From positions 1-64,000 of the forward strand of contig NZ_PVWK01000142.1 in NCBI RefSeq assembly GCF_003003795.1: DNA of 64,000 nt. Reading direction: 5' to 3'. A model generated the notes under the pieces. It saw only the letters and a list, made by a program, of their open reading frames with translations. It searched no databases and was not told the DNA's origin. Made by a program: the position numbers and the translations under genes. Origin of the DNA: Stenomitos frigidus ULC18. Its GTDB lineage: Bacteria > Cyanobacteriota > Cyanobacteriia > Leptolyngbyales > Leptolyngbyaceae. This document shows, piece after piece, positions 45,472-54,181 of this stretch; position 1 is the stretch's first letter, and each line of letters starts with the position of its first letter.

Positions 45472-45513
45472 AAAGGCTAAAGGATCAAAGAATTAATCCT
45501 TTAGCCTTTCTTT
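45472..45513. terminator. Bidirectional terminator between typA and pilT
   Basis: Fourteen-bp perfect stem, arms 45472-45485 and 45496-45509 (AAAGGCTAAAGGAT), ten-base loop, flanked by T-rich on the plus side and A-rich on the other, so it can end both converging transcripts. Confidence 0.85.
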
Positions 45514-46715
45514 TACGCGTGATTGAATTCGCGGTTGGACGATCGCGCTGGGTCAAAGCCTTCATTACGCACCCGTCGCCGGAGATCACCAGCATCGGGA
45601 GACGCTCTCACCGCATCATCCGGGCTAATCTTGCCGAGCAGCACTAGATCACACAGTGCCTGGTTCATGACCTGCATGCCCTGATTGGTATCGGTTTCCA
45701 TGAGCTGGAAGGCATCAGTTTCCTGTCCTTTCAACAGGTAATCCTGCATGGCAGGTGTGTTGATCAGGATCTCGTGGACAGCGGTTCGGCGTCCATCCGT
45801 TGTCGGAATGAGCTGCTGCGCCACGATCGACACCAACGATTCGGTAATTTGCACCCGCATCGCTGCCTGTTCATCGGGGTTGTAGATGTTAAGCAGGCGA
45901 TTCAAGGCGTTGATCGCATTCCGTGTGTGCAGCGTTCCTAATACCAGGTGGCCCGTTTGAGCCGCCTTAAGGGCCGTATCAACGGTTGTGCGATCGCGCA
46001 TTTCCCCGATCAAAATGATATCTGGATCTTCCCGCAGCACGGCTCGTAGTGCCTGGTGGAATTCATGGGTGTGTAGCCCCACTTCTCGCTGGCTAATCAG
46101 ACACTTCTGTGATGGATGCACATACTCAATGGGGTCCTCAATCGTGACGACATGCCTCGTCATATTTTCATTCAAGTGCCGCAGCATTGCCGCCAACGTG
46201 GTCGATTTTCCAGACCCGGTTGGACCCGTAATGAGAATCAAGCCTTGCGGCTGGCTCACTAAATATTTCAGTACTTCTGGTAGCCCCAAGCCCTCAATCG
46301 ACGGCACCTCAAGCGAAATCAGTCGCAGCACGATCGCGCCGCCCGTCAGGGTCTCAAAGCAGTTAACCCGGCAACGCAAAAAGCCCGGATAGAAAATGGC
46401 GGTATCCAGTTCCTTGTGCTGTTCAAAGTCTTGCCGTTGCTTTGGCGATAAAATTTCGGCTAGATATGTCTCAAATAGTTCAGGCGTCACTTTCAGCTGA
46501 TCCCGTGGCTGCACCATCTGCCCTCGGATGCGGAATCTGGGCAATTCGCCAATGCGAATATGAATGTCAGAAGCCTGCCTTGCATGAGCATCCCGAACCA
46601 TTTGTTCGATGGAACTGGTCTCTTTCAGTCGCCCTTGCGCAGCCATTGAAAGAGGTGGTGGCGGCGGTGCGCTCGGTGCTTGATCGTGGGGACGGGGTGC
46701 GGGTGAGCCGGACAT
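45513..46715 (-). CDS. pilT: Type IV pilus retraction ATPase PilT
   Basis: A 400-aa hexameric ATPase that retracts type IV pili for twitching motility and DNA uptake. The N-terminal 40 residues are Pro/Ala-rich. The core has IHIRIGELPRFRIRGQM, Walker A LITGPTGSGKSTTLAAML, the Asp box ILIGEMRDRTTVDTALKAAQ and the His box TGHLVLGTLHT. The extra N-terminus and the C-terminal sequence differ from the shortest PilT, so it may be the PilT2-type paralogue that cyanobacteria carry; that is inference. ATG 46715 has GAGAGA upstream; a longer frame begins near 46757. Confidence 0.92.
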   Translation of the reverse strand: MSGSPAPRPHDQAPSAPPPPPLSMAAQGRLKETSSIEQMVRDAHARQASDIHIRIGELPRFRIRGQMVQPRDQLKVTPELFETYLAEILSPKQRQDFEQHKELDTAIFYPGFLRCRVNCFETLTGGAIVLRLISLEVPSIEGLGLPEVLKYLVSQPQGLILITGPTGSGKSTTLAAMLRHLNENMTRHVVTIEDPIEYVHPSQKCLISQREVGLHTHEFHQALRAVLREDPDIILIGEMRDRTTVDTALKAAQTGHLVLGTLHTRNAINALNRLLNIYNPDEQAAMRVQITESLVSIVAQQLIPTTDGRRTAVHEILINTPAMQDYLLKGQETDAFQLMETDTNQGMQVMNQALCDLVLLGKISPDDAVRASPDAGDLRRRVRNEGFDPARSSNREFNHA

Positions 46716-46757
46716 TGGTATCTCTCTGGTAGGTCTTTCGTTATGCAGAGCCATCAC

Positions 46758-47066
46758 AGTGGCACAATCTAGTTCAACGGATGTCAGCCTGGGTAGACTA
46801 GCTTGAGTAAGCTAGAAATTTTGCTGATGCGAACTAAGAACTTACTGGCACGCCTGATAAATATCCACTTATTGTATCGAGTAACCTTGAAGTGATCCGT
46901 CTTTTTGGTACTGCTGCTGCTAAATTCAGTGACGACGCTTGAAAGTTACGCTTAAAAGTAACGTGATGATAGCAAGTATCATGTTGGGAGTAACCTTTAA
47001 GTTACCTGCAATTTGGTCTACTGAAAACTTGCCTTAACTCTTAGTGCGTCTAGCGTAGCAATTTTC
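46758..47066. other. Divergent spacer between pilT and a DUF58 gene
   Basis: 309 bases, AT-rich, no gene. It holds an imperfect 7-bp hairpin CTAGCTT/AAGCTAG near 46800 and three related GTAAC/GTTAC elements at 46881-47005, described separately. Confidence 0.6.
46881..47005. promoter_or_regulatory. Three related GTAAC-based dyads, possible operators
   Basis: GTAAC-N6-GTGAT at 46881-46896, GTTAC-N8-GTAAC at 46945-46962 (inverted form) and GTAAC-N6-GTTAC at 46990-47005. The first and third match at 13 of 16 positions. Repetition in one divergent spacer suggests a bound regulator. The spacing does not fit the NtcA consensus GTA-N8-TAC. Confidence 0.4.
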
Positions 47067-48248
47067 ATGAACACTGCAAAGCGAATTGCTGACTGGCTAG
47101 AAGCCCACTGGGTTACGCCTGCTTACAGCGGCTGGCTATTAAGTAGTTTAGCGCTCTTTTTCTTCGTTTCTGCTACGAATACGTTGGCTGGTTGGCTCTA
47201 TGTGATCAGTGGGATCAGCTTTGCTTTGCTTGTGATCGCGGCAGTTTTACCCGAGCGGATGTTACGCGGTATCCAGGTTCAGCGCCGTCTGATCAATCCT
47301 GTAACGGTTGGCGATCCATTGACTATTGAGTTGCTGTTGGTGAATACGACGAAACAACCCAAGACCTTGATTCAGGTACAAGATTTGCTGCCTTTTGTGA
47401 TGGCTTCCCCTGTAACAGCGACGATTGAACGCATTGCGCCGCACAGCACGCATCACTGGCTTTATCACCAACCAGCCCAACGACGTGGCCTTTACCGCTG
47501 GCAAACCGTTAACTTGAGAACGGCTGCACCATTGGGGCTCTTTTGGTGCAGACGATCGCAAACAGTCCCCGCGGGCGCGGTGGTGTATCCCACCATTTTG
47601 CCGTTAACGCAGTGTCCGTTGATCGATGAAATGGGACGTGATGCTAACGTCTTGTTCAACCGCGATCGTCGGGCTCAAGCTGCTAGCGAGGGCTTAACAC
47701 GATCACTGCGTCCCTATCGTTGGGGTGATCCTATCCGTTTCGTCCACTGGCGGACTAGCGCCCGCTATGGTGAACTGCGAGTGCGTGAACTGGAAACTTT
47801 AACCAGTGAGCAAGCGCTCATCATTTGCCTGGATAGCGCCATGCCCTGGCAGTCTCCCAGTGATTCAGAAGCAGCTGAACCATTTGAACAAGCGGTTGTT
47901 GCGGCTGCCTCTCTTTATTTTTATGCTGTTCGCCGCAAGCTTAGCGTTCAAGTGTGGACCGCTGGGATGGGACTTATCCAGGGTAATCAAGCCGTGCTAG
48001 AAGCGTTGGCAGCCGTTCAGGCTGGTGAAGAGGCCCGATCAGACAGACTACCAGATGCGCCGCTACTTTGGCTGGCGCAAGATCCCGTTAGGATAGCGAC
48101 TTTGCCGCTTGGAAGTCGCTGGCTGCTGTGGCCAAGTGCACAACTGGAGCAGTTTGTCTCTCATTGTCCAGGTATGCGGCTGCAGCCCGATCAACCATTA
48201 CAGAGCCAGCTCCAAAAAGCATTGGAGAAGCAACTGCAGAGTGAGTAA
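47067..48248 (+). CDS. DUF58-domain membrane protein
   Basis: A 393-aa protein with two N-terminal membrane helices (YSGWLLSSLALFFFVSA and LYVISGISFALLVIAAVLPE), a CARDB-like beta domain, and the DUF58/VWA-like core with RPYRWGDPIRFVHWRTSARY and GELRVRELET. DUF58 proteins act with MoxR ATPases and VWA proteins, often near transglutaminase proteins, in envelope complex assembly; none of these is adjacent. The gene stands alone, followed by a composite of two dispersed repeats. Function unproven. Confidence 0.88.
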   Translation: MNTAKRIADWLEAHWVTPAYSGWLLSSLALFFFVSATNTLAGWLYVISGISFALLVIAAVLPERMLRGIQVQRRLINPVTVGDPLTIELLLVNTTKQPKTLIQVQDLLPFVMASPVTATIERIAPHSTHHWLYHQPAQRRGLYRWQTVNLRTAAPLGLFWCRRSQTVPAGAVVYPTILPLTQCPLIDEMGRDANVLFNRDRRAQAASEGLTRSLRPYRWGDPIRFVHWRTSARYGELRVRELETLTSEQALIICLDSAMPWQSPSDSEAAEPFEQAVVAAASLYFYAVRRKLSVQVWTAGMGLIQGNQAVLEALAAVQAGEEARSDRLPDAPLLWLAQDPVRIATLPLGSRWLLWPSAQLEQFVSHCPGMRLQPDQPLQSQLQKALEKQLQSE

Positions 48249-48277
48249 GCGATGAAGCGATGTGTCACGCTATGGTT

Positions 48278-48393
48278 GTATAGCTATAGCCATGCTGGTT
48301 AGGACGGGGTGCAGGGGTGGAACCCCTGGCTGGGGGCACGCCCCCACGCCCCCTTTGATCCCAACGCCCTAAGCTTAGTGACAACAGCTATAC
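48278..48393. repeat. Dispersed repeat family I, copy 1
   Basis: About 116 bp, beginning GTATAGCTATAGCC and ending ACAACAGCTATAC, so the ends form an imperfect inverted repeat. The centre is GC-rich with nested hairpins (AGGGGTGGAACCCCT, GGGGGCACGCCCCC). It matches 51889-52000 along most of its length. Family I and family II copies abut here. Confidence 0.85.
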
Positions 48394-48394
48394 A

Positions 48395-48524
48395 GGCGAT
48401 TTCTAGCAAAAAAAGACCTGTAGGAGCCGGTTTAAAACAAGGTTAGCGGTTGATGGCAAGGCTCTGGCAAAGCTTACCCCCACTCAACGGTAGATTTTGC
48501 CTAGAAATCTCATAAAATCGTTGC
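48395..48524. repeat. Dispersed repeat family II, copy 1
   Basis: About 130 bp, starting GGCGATTTCTAG and closing near CTAGAAATCTC, which gives an inverted end of about 10 bp. Shared blocks with the copy at 57599-57734 include AAAAGAC, GTAGG, CTCTGGCAAA and AGAAATCTC in the same order and spacing. No coding capacity, so it is a MITE-like or REP-like element. Confidence 0.8.
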
Positions 48525-48662
48525 CAACTGAATTTGCTCACCCAAGCGAATGCCCTTTCAAGCAGTACGATCGAGCCACTCATTCAATGTTGCGGCTGAC
48601 GTATTAATGCTGGTCTTGATCGTACCCTTTCCCTTTCCTTTCGTTTAGAACGGCAATTCAAG
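48525..48662. other. Spacer between repeat and TrkA-type gene
   Basis: 138 bases after the repeats, probably holding the promoter of the TrkA-type gene; together with the two repeats the gene-free stretch is 414 bases (48249-48662). No clear promoter boxes seen. Confidence 0.4.
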
Positions 48663-49334
48663 ATGTATGTATTGATTGGTGGCGCAGGCCTGGTTGGCTT
48701 GGGGTTGGCACAGCGGTTAATTGATTTGGGCCACACGGTCGCCATGATCGATATTGACCCGATCGCCTGCCGTTATGCCCGCGAACAGTTAGGTGTGATG
48801 GCGTTTGAAGGCAGCGCTGTGAGTACCGAGGTGTTGCTTGAAGCGGGCATCCGTAAGGCCGATGCCCTGGCAGCAGTGCTCCGAAACGATGCGTTGAACC
48901 TGGCCATGATTACACTCGCCAGACACAACGGCGTGAACCATATTCTGGCAAGAATGCGGCATCGAGACTTTGCTGAGCCCTATCGCATTGCTGGAGCCAC
49001 TCACGTTGTCAACGCGATCGACCTGGCTGTTTCAACCCTGGCAAACGCGATCGAATATCCCCAGGTAGAGTCGATGATGCACTTCGAGCAGGGGCAGATT
49101 GAAGTGCTGAAACTCGCCATCCCTGAAAAGTGCAATGTGGTCGATCGCACCGTTGCAGAGATTGCCCAAGATCATCGCTTTCCCTCCGGTTCGCTCATCA
49201 TTGGTTACCAACCGCACCCGCAGATGGATCTTGCGATTCCTAATGGCAATACCGTTCTGGAGGCTGGTTCAACCATTCTAGTGGTTACGAAACCGGGCTC
49301 AATGCGCGAGATAATCGATTTTATTGAAGGTTAA
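48663..49334 (+). CDS. TrkA-N/TrkA-C (RCK) domain protein
   Basis: A 223-aa soluble regulator of K+ transport. The N-terminal Rossmann RCK domain has YVLIGGAGLVGLGLAQRLID, which binds NAD(H), and an acidic strand end MIDIDP. The C-terminal TrkA-C domain (about 140-220) ends GNTVLEAGSTILVVTKPGSM. It may gate a Trk/Ktr-type or K+ channel membrane protein, but none is adjacent. Only one RCK repeat, like KtrA-type proteins rather than the double-domain TrkA of enterobacteria. Confidence 0.88.
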   Translation: MYVLIGGAGLVGLGLAQRLIDLGHTVAMIDIDPIACRYAREQLGVMAFEGSAVSTEVLLEAGIRKADALAAVLRNDALNLAMITLARHNGVNHILARMRHRDFAEPYRIAGATHVVNAIDLAVSTLANAIEYPQVESMMHFEQGQIEVLKLAIPEKCNVVDRTVAEIAQDHRFPSGSLIIGYQPHPQMDLAIPNGNTVLEAGSTILVVTKPGSMREIIDFIEG

Positions 49335-49482
49335 GGAACGCGAATGAAATGATTGGTAAAGCTGCCAACGTTTGAGGATATGGCAAGGCCATGTCCCGAC
49401 TGAAAAATCAACCATCTTTAATCTGTGTTCCTACGCAGAAGCCTTACACGCGGCGACAGTAGCGTTGTTCCAGACAAGACAG

Positions 49483-49902
49483 CTAATGGTAAAGACGCTC
49501 TTCTAGCCAGATTTGGACTTCTGCTTCAGACTCTAAATAGGCTGTTTGTCCGGTACTTGGATCATAAACAGTCCACCACGCTTGTCCCGTCCGATCCAAC
49601 GTGCGCCGTACTTCAGGTTCAGGGCGCGCCAGCAGGTAGGGGTTAAAGCTGAGCGGTTGGTTAAGTAAGCGCCAGAGTGGTTGCCAAATGTTGGTACGGG
49701 TTGTCGAGCGATCGCAGACTACAGTGAAGCGCCGCTCTAAGTATTCCACCTGATCCTCATAATCGAGGCTTCTAGCACGACGGCTCAGCAGCGATCGCCA
49801 CCACCGATCCAAAGATGCGATCAGTGGCGAATGAATTGGCTGCGGTTCGACGACGTCTGAAAGCAGCTCTAGTGCTTTGTAAAATTGCCATTGCGATTTC
49901 AT
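49483..49902 (-). CDS. Hypothetical protein, paralogue of the gene at 50.2 kb
   Basis: A 139-aa protein of unknown function. The first half is helical with Trp/Arg pairs (LIASLDRWWRSLLSRRARSL); the end has WWTVYDPSTGQTAYLESEAE and VQIWLEERLYH. The same end pattern occurs in the next gene (RWWVASDPRTGQLVYADSEA), which is also on the minus strand, so they are related tandem genes. ATG 49902 follows GGAG at good spacing; an upstream extension looks non-coding. Confidence 0.65.
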   Translation of the reverse strand: MKSQWQFYKALELLSDVVEPQPIHSPLIASLDRWWRSLLSRRARSLDYEDQVEYLERRFTVVCDRSTTRTNIWQPLWRLLNQPLSFNPYLLARPEPEVRRTLDRTGQAWWTVYDPSTGQTAYLESEAEVQIWLEERLYH

Positions 49903-50212
49903 CACAACGCTCCATAAAATCTCTTGAGTACATGAAGCGCGTTCCTTCGGGGCTTTCCCTACTTCCGTCCCTCCCTGAACGGATATGCAACTTATCTGCA
50001 TGAGACGAAGAGGTATTGTAGAAGCGTTCTATTGCACGCCTCTACCCGCACGCCGCATCTAAGATTGCTCTGGCTTACCTAACGATTAGTTTTTAAGCGA
50101 AGAGAGAGATGAACGATTTTATGTTTTGGACAAAAACGTCAAGCTGGATCTGGACAAAGAAGTGTCTTAATTTCCTGACTTTGCGCATCTGTTGGTAACA
50201 AGTGAATGTTAC

Positions 50213-50593
50213 TTACTTACCCTGATAATTTTCTTCAATCCAAAGTCGGAGTTCTGCTTCAGAGTCGGCATACACAAGCTGACCAGTCCGTGGATCGGAG
50301 GCGACCCACCAGCGATCGCGACCGTCCACAATTTCAACTACTTGCAGAACCGATCCACCAAACAGCTTGTCGGTAATAGAGCGAGTCATTGTTTGCCACC
50401 AATTGCGGCCTGAGTGCACAACGCTAGATGCTGCTTTTGGTGCGACCTGCTGTTGCTCTCGTTCTAACACCGCTACTAGATTTGCATTGTGGCTTGCCTT
50501 GGCCACCGCTAGACGATGGTTTAGAGACGCTATGATGCTGTCTTGGTGCTTGTTCAGTGGGTGGCGATCGTGGAGATGAAGTGCATTAGCCAT
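50213..50593 (-). CDS. Hypothetical protein, paralogue of the gene at 49.5 kb
   Basis: A 126-aa protein of unknown function. It has a helical N-terminus (LHLHDRHPLNKHQDSIIASL, AVAKASHNANLVAVLEREQQ) and the C-terminal WW-like motif RWWVASDPRTGQLVYADSEA followed by ELRLWIEENY. The C-terminal 35 residues match the previous gene closely in pattern. ATG 50593 is chosen; ATG 50626 is an alternative. The shared DP-TGQ-Y-SEAE-WIEE motif defines a small family I cannot name. Confidence 0.65.
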   Translation of the reverse strand: MANALHLHDRHPLNKHQDSIIASLNHRLAVAKASHNANLVAVLEREQQQVAPKAASSVVHSGRNWWQTMTRSITDKLFGGSVLQVVEIVDGRDRWWVASDPRTGQLVYADSEAELRLWIEENYQGK

Positions 50594-50846
50594 AATAACG
50601 ATGTCCCGAAAATGTACAGTTGACATAGAGGTTTGAAACTCTACATCTATAACTATAGAATTTTTTCTGTATTGAAAGCTACGGTTTAAACGTTTGTTGA
50701 CATTTTCTATTGTTGAACGGTTTTTGCACGGCACGAGAGCACGCGCGCAAAGCATTCTCGCCCCTTGATCTTTTCCGCCTAGACCGCTAGGCGAACGGAG
50801 ACAGATCTGATAGGGTTTTGAGGACAATCTTGGAGAGTGAAGCGCA

Positions 50847-51767
50847 ATGGGGGCACTGAAGGGACGTGACTTGCTTAGCCTGGCAGATCTGACAACAGAA
50901 GAGCTACAGGAAATTTTGCAGCTAGCAGCGCAACTGAAGGCAGGAACGCTGAAGCCGAAGTGCGAAAAGATCCTGGGGCTATTGTTTTACAAAGCGTCTA
51001 CGCGCACCCGTGTCAGCTTTACAACCGCCATGTACCAACTGGGTGGGCAAGTCTTGGACTTAAACCCCAATGTGACGCAAGTAGGGCGCGGAGAGCCCTT
51101 GTCTGATACGGCGCGAGTGCTTGATCGCTACCTCGATATTCTGGCAATTCGCACCTTCGACCAGCACGATTTGGAAGCCTTCGCCAGCTATGCCCACATT
51201 CCGATCATCAATGCGCTCACCGATCTAGAACATCCCTGTCAAGTTCTGGCGGATCTACAGACTATGCAAGAGTCTTTTAATTCGTTGTCCGGTCTAACCC
51301 TGGCTTATATGGGAGATGGCAACAATATGGCGCATTCACTCATGCTGGGCTGCGCTATGGCGGGTGTGAATGTACGTATTGCCTCGCCCCAAGAGTATCG
51401 TCCGTTGGATAGCATTGTGCAGAAGGCTCAGGCGATCGCCAATGGTAAGACGGAAGTCATCGTCACAGCCGATCCGCTCCTTGCGATCAAAGATGCTCAG
51501 GTTGTCTATACAGATGTGTGGGCAAGCATGGGTCAAGAAGCATTAGCAGAAACCCGCATCCCTATTTTTCAGCCGTATCAGGTCAGCGAGGTGCTGCTCA
51601 GCCATGCGGATAAGGAGGCGATCGTGCTCCATTGCCTGCCTGCCCATCGCGGTGAAGAAATTACTGAGGCGGTAATCGAAGGTTCCCAATCGCGAGTGTG
51701 GGATCAAGCCGAAAATCGGATGCACGCGCAAAAAGCACTCTTGGCAAGCTTGTTGGGGATCGCTTAA
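50847..51767 (+). CDS. argF: Ornithine carbamoyltransferase
   Basis: ArgF joins carbamoyl phosphate and ornithine to citrulline in arginine synthesis. The 306-aa protein has the carbamoyl-phosphate motif FYKASTRTRVSF, the middle HPCQVLADLQTM, the ornithine-binding YMGDGNNMAHSLM and the C-terminal HCLPAHRGEEIT. The length matches the family. A probable hairpin terminator lies at 51805-51836, followed by a dispersed repeat. Confidence 0.97.
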   Translation: MGALKGRDLLSLADLTTEELQEILQLAAQLKAGTLKPKCEKILGLLFYKASTRTRVSFTTAMYQLGGQVLDLNPNVTQVGRGEPLSDTARVLDRYLDILAIRTFDQHDLEAFASYAHIPIINALTDLEHPCQVLADLQTMQESFNSLSGLTLAYMGDGNNMAHSLMLGCAMAGVNVRIASPQEYRPLDSIVQKAQAIANGKTEVIVTADPLLAIKDAQVVYTDVWASMGQEALAETRIPIFQPYQVSEVLLSHADKEAIVLHCLPAHRGEEITEAVIEGSQSRVWDQAENRMHAQKALLASLLGIA

Positions 51768-51804
51768 CGGAGCGATGTGGGTGCAGCCAGTCTTCTAGTC
51801 GTCT

Positions 51805-51836
51805 TTCTGTAGGCCCACGACAACAGGTCTACAGAA
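51805..51836 (+). terminator. Hairpin downstream of argF
   Basis: TTCTGTAGGCC (51805-51815) pairs with GGTCTACAGAA (51826-51836): eleven pairs, one of them G-T. It lies 38 bases after the argF stop. No T tract, so it may act as a weak terminator. Confidence 0.5.
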
Positions 51837-51888
51837 GGAGTTGTTGTTGAGCCGCAGCATGGAGCGACTATTGCAGCGTGCTGTAGAA

Positions 51889-52000
51889 AGCTATAGCCAT
51901 ACTGGTTAGGACGGGGCGCAGGGGTGAAACCCCTGGCTGGAGGCACGCCCCCACTTCCCCTTTGATCCCCATGTTCTAAGCTTTGTGGCAACAGCTATAC
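51889..52000. repeat. Dispersed repeat family I, copy 2
   Basis: About 112 bp, starting AGCTATAGCCAT and ending CAACAGCTATAC, with the same GC-rich hairpin core as the copy at 48278-48393 (ACCCCTGGCTGG and GGCACGCCCCC are shared). Differences are scattered point changes and short substitutions near CTTCCCCTT. Confidence 0.85.
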
Positions 52001-52334
52001 CAATGCCAAAAAGCACTACGGATGACCGTCTGTAAAGCGTCCTATGCGCGCCTACGAGGAAATGCTGGAGTGATTACATTCTTGCTCTTCAGGTGGTTTG
52101 CGATCGACTGCTTTAATGCTGCTGACAATTAAAAACATCTCATTTTGTAAAATGCTTTGCAGTTTAAAGCGTTAACCGCTATCTATAGTAGTGAAACTGA
52201 GAAGATGGGACTACATACAGCGTTTGCTTGGAGTTTAGATCTACAGGTTGGGTGCACCGGTTGGCTCTAGCAACCTCTCTGTAGCGACAGTCTCATTGAT
52301 CAGCGATAAAACCATTAGCCACAGAATAAAAACG

Positions 52335-52535
52335 ATGAGTTACCAACATCAACTGAGCCCGTGGGTTGTTCATAAGCTCCTGCCCAACTTAAAGCATCTC
52401 ACTATTACTCGGTTCCGTCGCCGCCCTGATGCTGAAGCCTATCTCAAAGTTCTGAAGCAGTCTCAGCCTCACTCTGATTTTGCAATCACCTTTGATGCCG
52501 GAGTGAATGAGCTTGTTGCTCAGGCTGAGTTGTAA
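52335..52535 (+). CDS. Small conserved hypothetical protein
   Basis: A 66-aa protein starting at ATG 52335: SYQHQLSPWVVHKLLPNLKH, then LTITRFRRRPDAEAYLKVLK, then an FDAG-containing end. No membrane segment or cysteine. It looks like a compact alpha/beta protein rich in basic residues in the middle. Family not recognised. It might belong to the small cyanobacterial proteins with unknown roles; the earlier frame from 52248 overlaps non-coding hairpin sequence. Confidence 0.6.
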   Translation: MSYQHQLSPWVVHKLLPNLKHLTITRFRRRPDAEAYLKVLKQSQPHSDFAITFDAGVNELVAQAEL

Positions 52536-52681
52536 TTAAGTCGGCATGGCTAGCAGTATGGTTTGTGGAGTGTGGTGTTGACGCAACTGAATCGATCTCA
52601 ATGCCGTTCGCGATCGACGGCTTTTTCATGCTGTCGTCATGCATCCCTGTGTCAAAATAAAGACCACTATCAGTGGTGGTT

Positions 52682-53956
52682 ATGCCAGCGGACGAGCAAG
52701 ACAGCAACTCAACTCTCGGCAATTTAATTGCTCAACGGATTGCCGAGAGTTTTCAACAACGCCTTACATTTGCTGAATATATGGAATTAGCATTGTACCA
52801 TCCAGAGCAAGGGTACTATGCCACTAATGCTGCCGTGATTGGCGCCAGCGGTGATTTTTTTACATCACCCCATCTGGGTGCGGATTTTGGCGAATTGCTA
52901 GCCGACCAGTTTGTCCAAATGTGGGATATCCTGCAGCGACCGACTCCCTTCACACTGGTTGAAATGGGCGCCGGGCAGGGGCTTTTAGCCGGTGACATTC
53001 TGCGCTATGTGCAGCGTCAATATCCTGAATTTTTACGATCGCTAGAGTACATCATTGTTGAACGTGCGGCTGCACTCATTGCTGAGCAGCAGCGGCAATT
53101 AAAAGCATTAGCGGCTAGTGGGATTCCGCTACACTGGCGCAGCCTTGAAGACATCGCGCCGCACTCCATCACTGGTTGCTTTTTTTCAAATGAGCTAGTA
53201 GATGCGTTCCCGGTGCATCAAGTGATGCTGCTGTCAGGGCAATTGCAAGAGCTGTACGTCACTACACGCAATCACAAGCAGGAGCGGAGTGAGAAGGCCA
53301 GTAGCGTAAAGGACAGTGGCGAGAACGAGACTGCTCAGTTTGATGAGGTGAGCGGCGCACTGTCTACACCACAACTGGCAAAATATTTTGAGCTTGTAGG
53401 CATCGATTGGGCGGCTCAAGACTACCCCGATCGCTATCGTAGTGAAGTTAATCTAGCCGCATTGGATTGGATGCATCTGGTTGCCGATCGTCTGCAACGG
53501 GGCTATGTTCTGACGATCGATTACGGTTACACCAGCGCTCGTTACTACAGCCCTACACGCCCGCAGGGGACGCTGCAGTGCTACTACCAGCACACGCATC
53601 ATGCCAATCCTTATCTCCACGTTGGGCGGCAAGACATCACAGCCCATGTTGACTTCACCGCCTTGGAACGACAAGGTGAAGCCTGTGGGTTAAGTACGAT
53701 CGGCCTGACTCAGCAAAGTCTTTTCCTAATGGCACTAGGACTGGGCGATCGCATCGTTGCGCTTAGCCAATCTACGGCTACCGATGCTCCAGGAATGCAA
53801 GCAATACTCCACCAGCGAAATGCGTTGCATTTGCTCATTAATCCAATGGGGCTAGGCAACTTCGGTGTGCTAGTGCAAGCCAAAGGGCTCACCAGTTCAG
53901 AAAGTGTCCACCCGCTCAAGGGGCTGAGTGGCTTATCAAGCTACGCTACTAGTTAG
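52682..53956 (+). CDS. Class I SAM-dependent methyltransferase, MidA/NDUFAF7 family
   Basis: A 424-aa methyltransferase. The N-terminus LTFAEYMELALYHPEQGYYA and FFTSPHLGADFGELLADQFV, and the SAM motif LVEMGAGQGLLAGDILRYVQ, match the MidA family. Mitochondrial NDUFAF7 methylates an Arg of a complex I subunit; in cyanobacteria a target on the related NDH-1 complex is plausible but unshown. The later YVLTIDYGYTSARYYS and THHANPYLHVGRQDITAHVD are also family motifs. ATG 52682 is used; a GTG at 52673 is possible. Confidence 0.92.
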   Translation: MPADEQDSNSTLGNLIAQRIAESFQQRLTFAEYMELALYHPEQGYYATNAAVIGASGDFFTSPHLGADFGELLADQFVQMWDILQRPTPFTLVEMGAGQGLLAGDILRYVQRQYPEFLRSLEYIIVERAAALIAEQQRQLKALAASGIPLHWRSLEDIAPHSITGCFFSNELVDAFPVHQVMLLSGQLQELYVTTRNHKQERSEKASSVKDSGENETAQFDEVSGALSTPQLAKYFELVGIDWAAQDYPDRYRSEVNLAALDWMHLVADRLQRGYVLTIDYGYTSARYYSPTRPQGTLQCYYQHTHHANPYLHVGRQDITAHVDFTALERQGEACGLSTIGLTQQSLFLMALGLGDRIVALSQSTATDAPGMQAILHQRNALHLLINPMGLGNFGVLVQAKGLTSSESVHPLKGLSGLSSYATS

Positions 53957-54181
53957 ACTAGAGACGGTTGAAGAGCTGTTGAGAAGCGAGAATCAACGCT
54001 GTAGGGTGGTATATTACATTCATACGGCACATAGAGCAAGCGAAACTTTTTCCGAGCCAGTGCGTCTCATTCAATGAACCTAAAATTGAGACCAGCCTTC
54101 AAGCTCAGCTTCTGCCATCGTTTAGTTGCCGATGACCGGGCATTGTTCCTGCTTTATGACCCACCCACACTGCGCTCCTTT

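Larger units (their letters stand above)
51768..52334. other. Long spacer with terminator and dispersed repeat
   Basis: 567 bases: argF hairpin (51805-51836), repeat family I copy 2 (51889-52000), then about 330 bases with no gene. A GGTTG/CAACC hairpin near 52248 is not a tRNA. Confidence 0.6.

Noticed and set aside
46990-47005. Possible NtcA site
   Set aside because: The spacing is GTA-N10-TAC, not GTA-N8-TAC, and no -10 box is placed 22-23 bases downstream.
52240-52300. tRNA-like T-arm near the small ORF
   Set aside because: GGTTG/CAACC has a seven-base loop but not the TTCRANY loop, and no acceptor, D or anticodon stems could be built.
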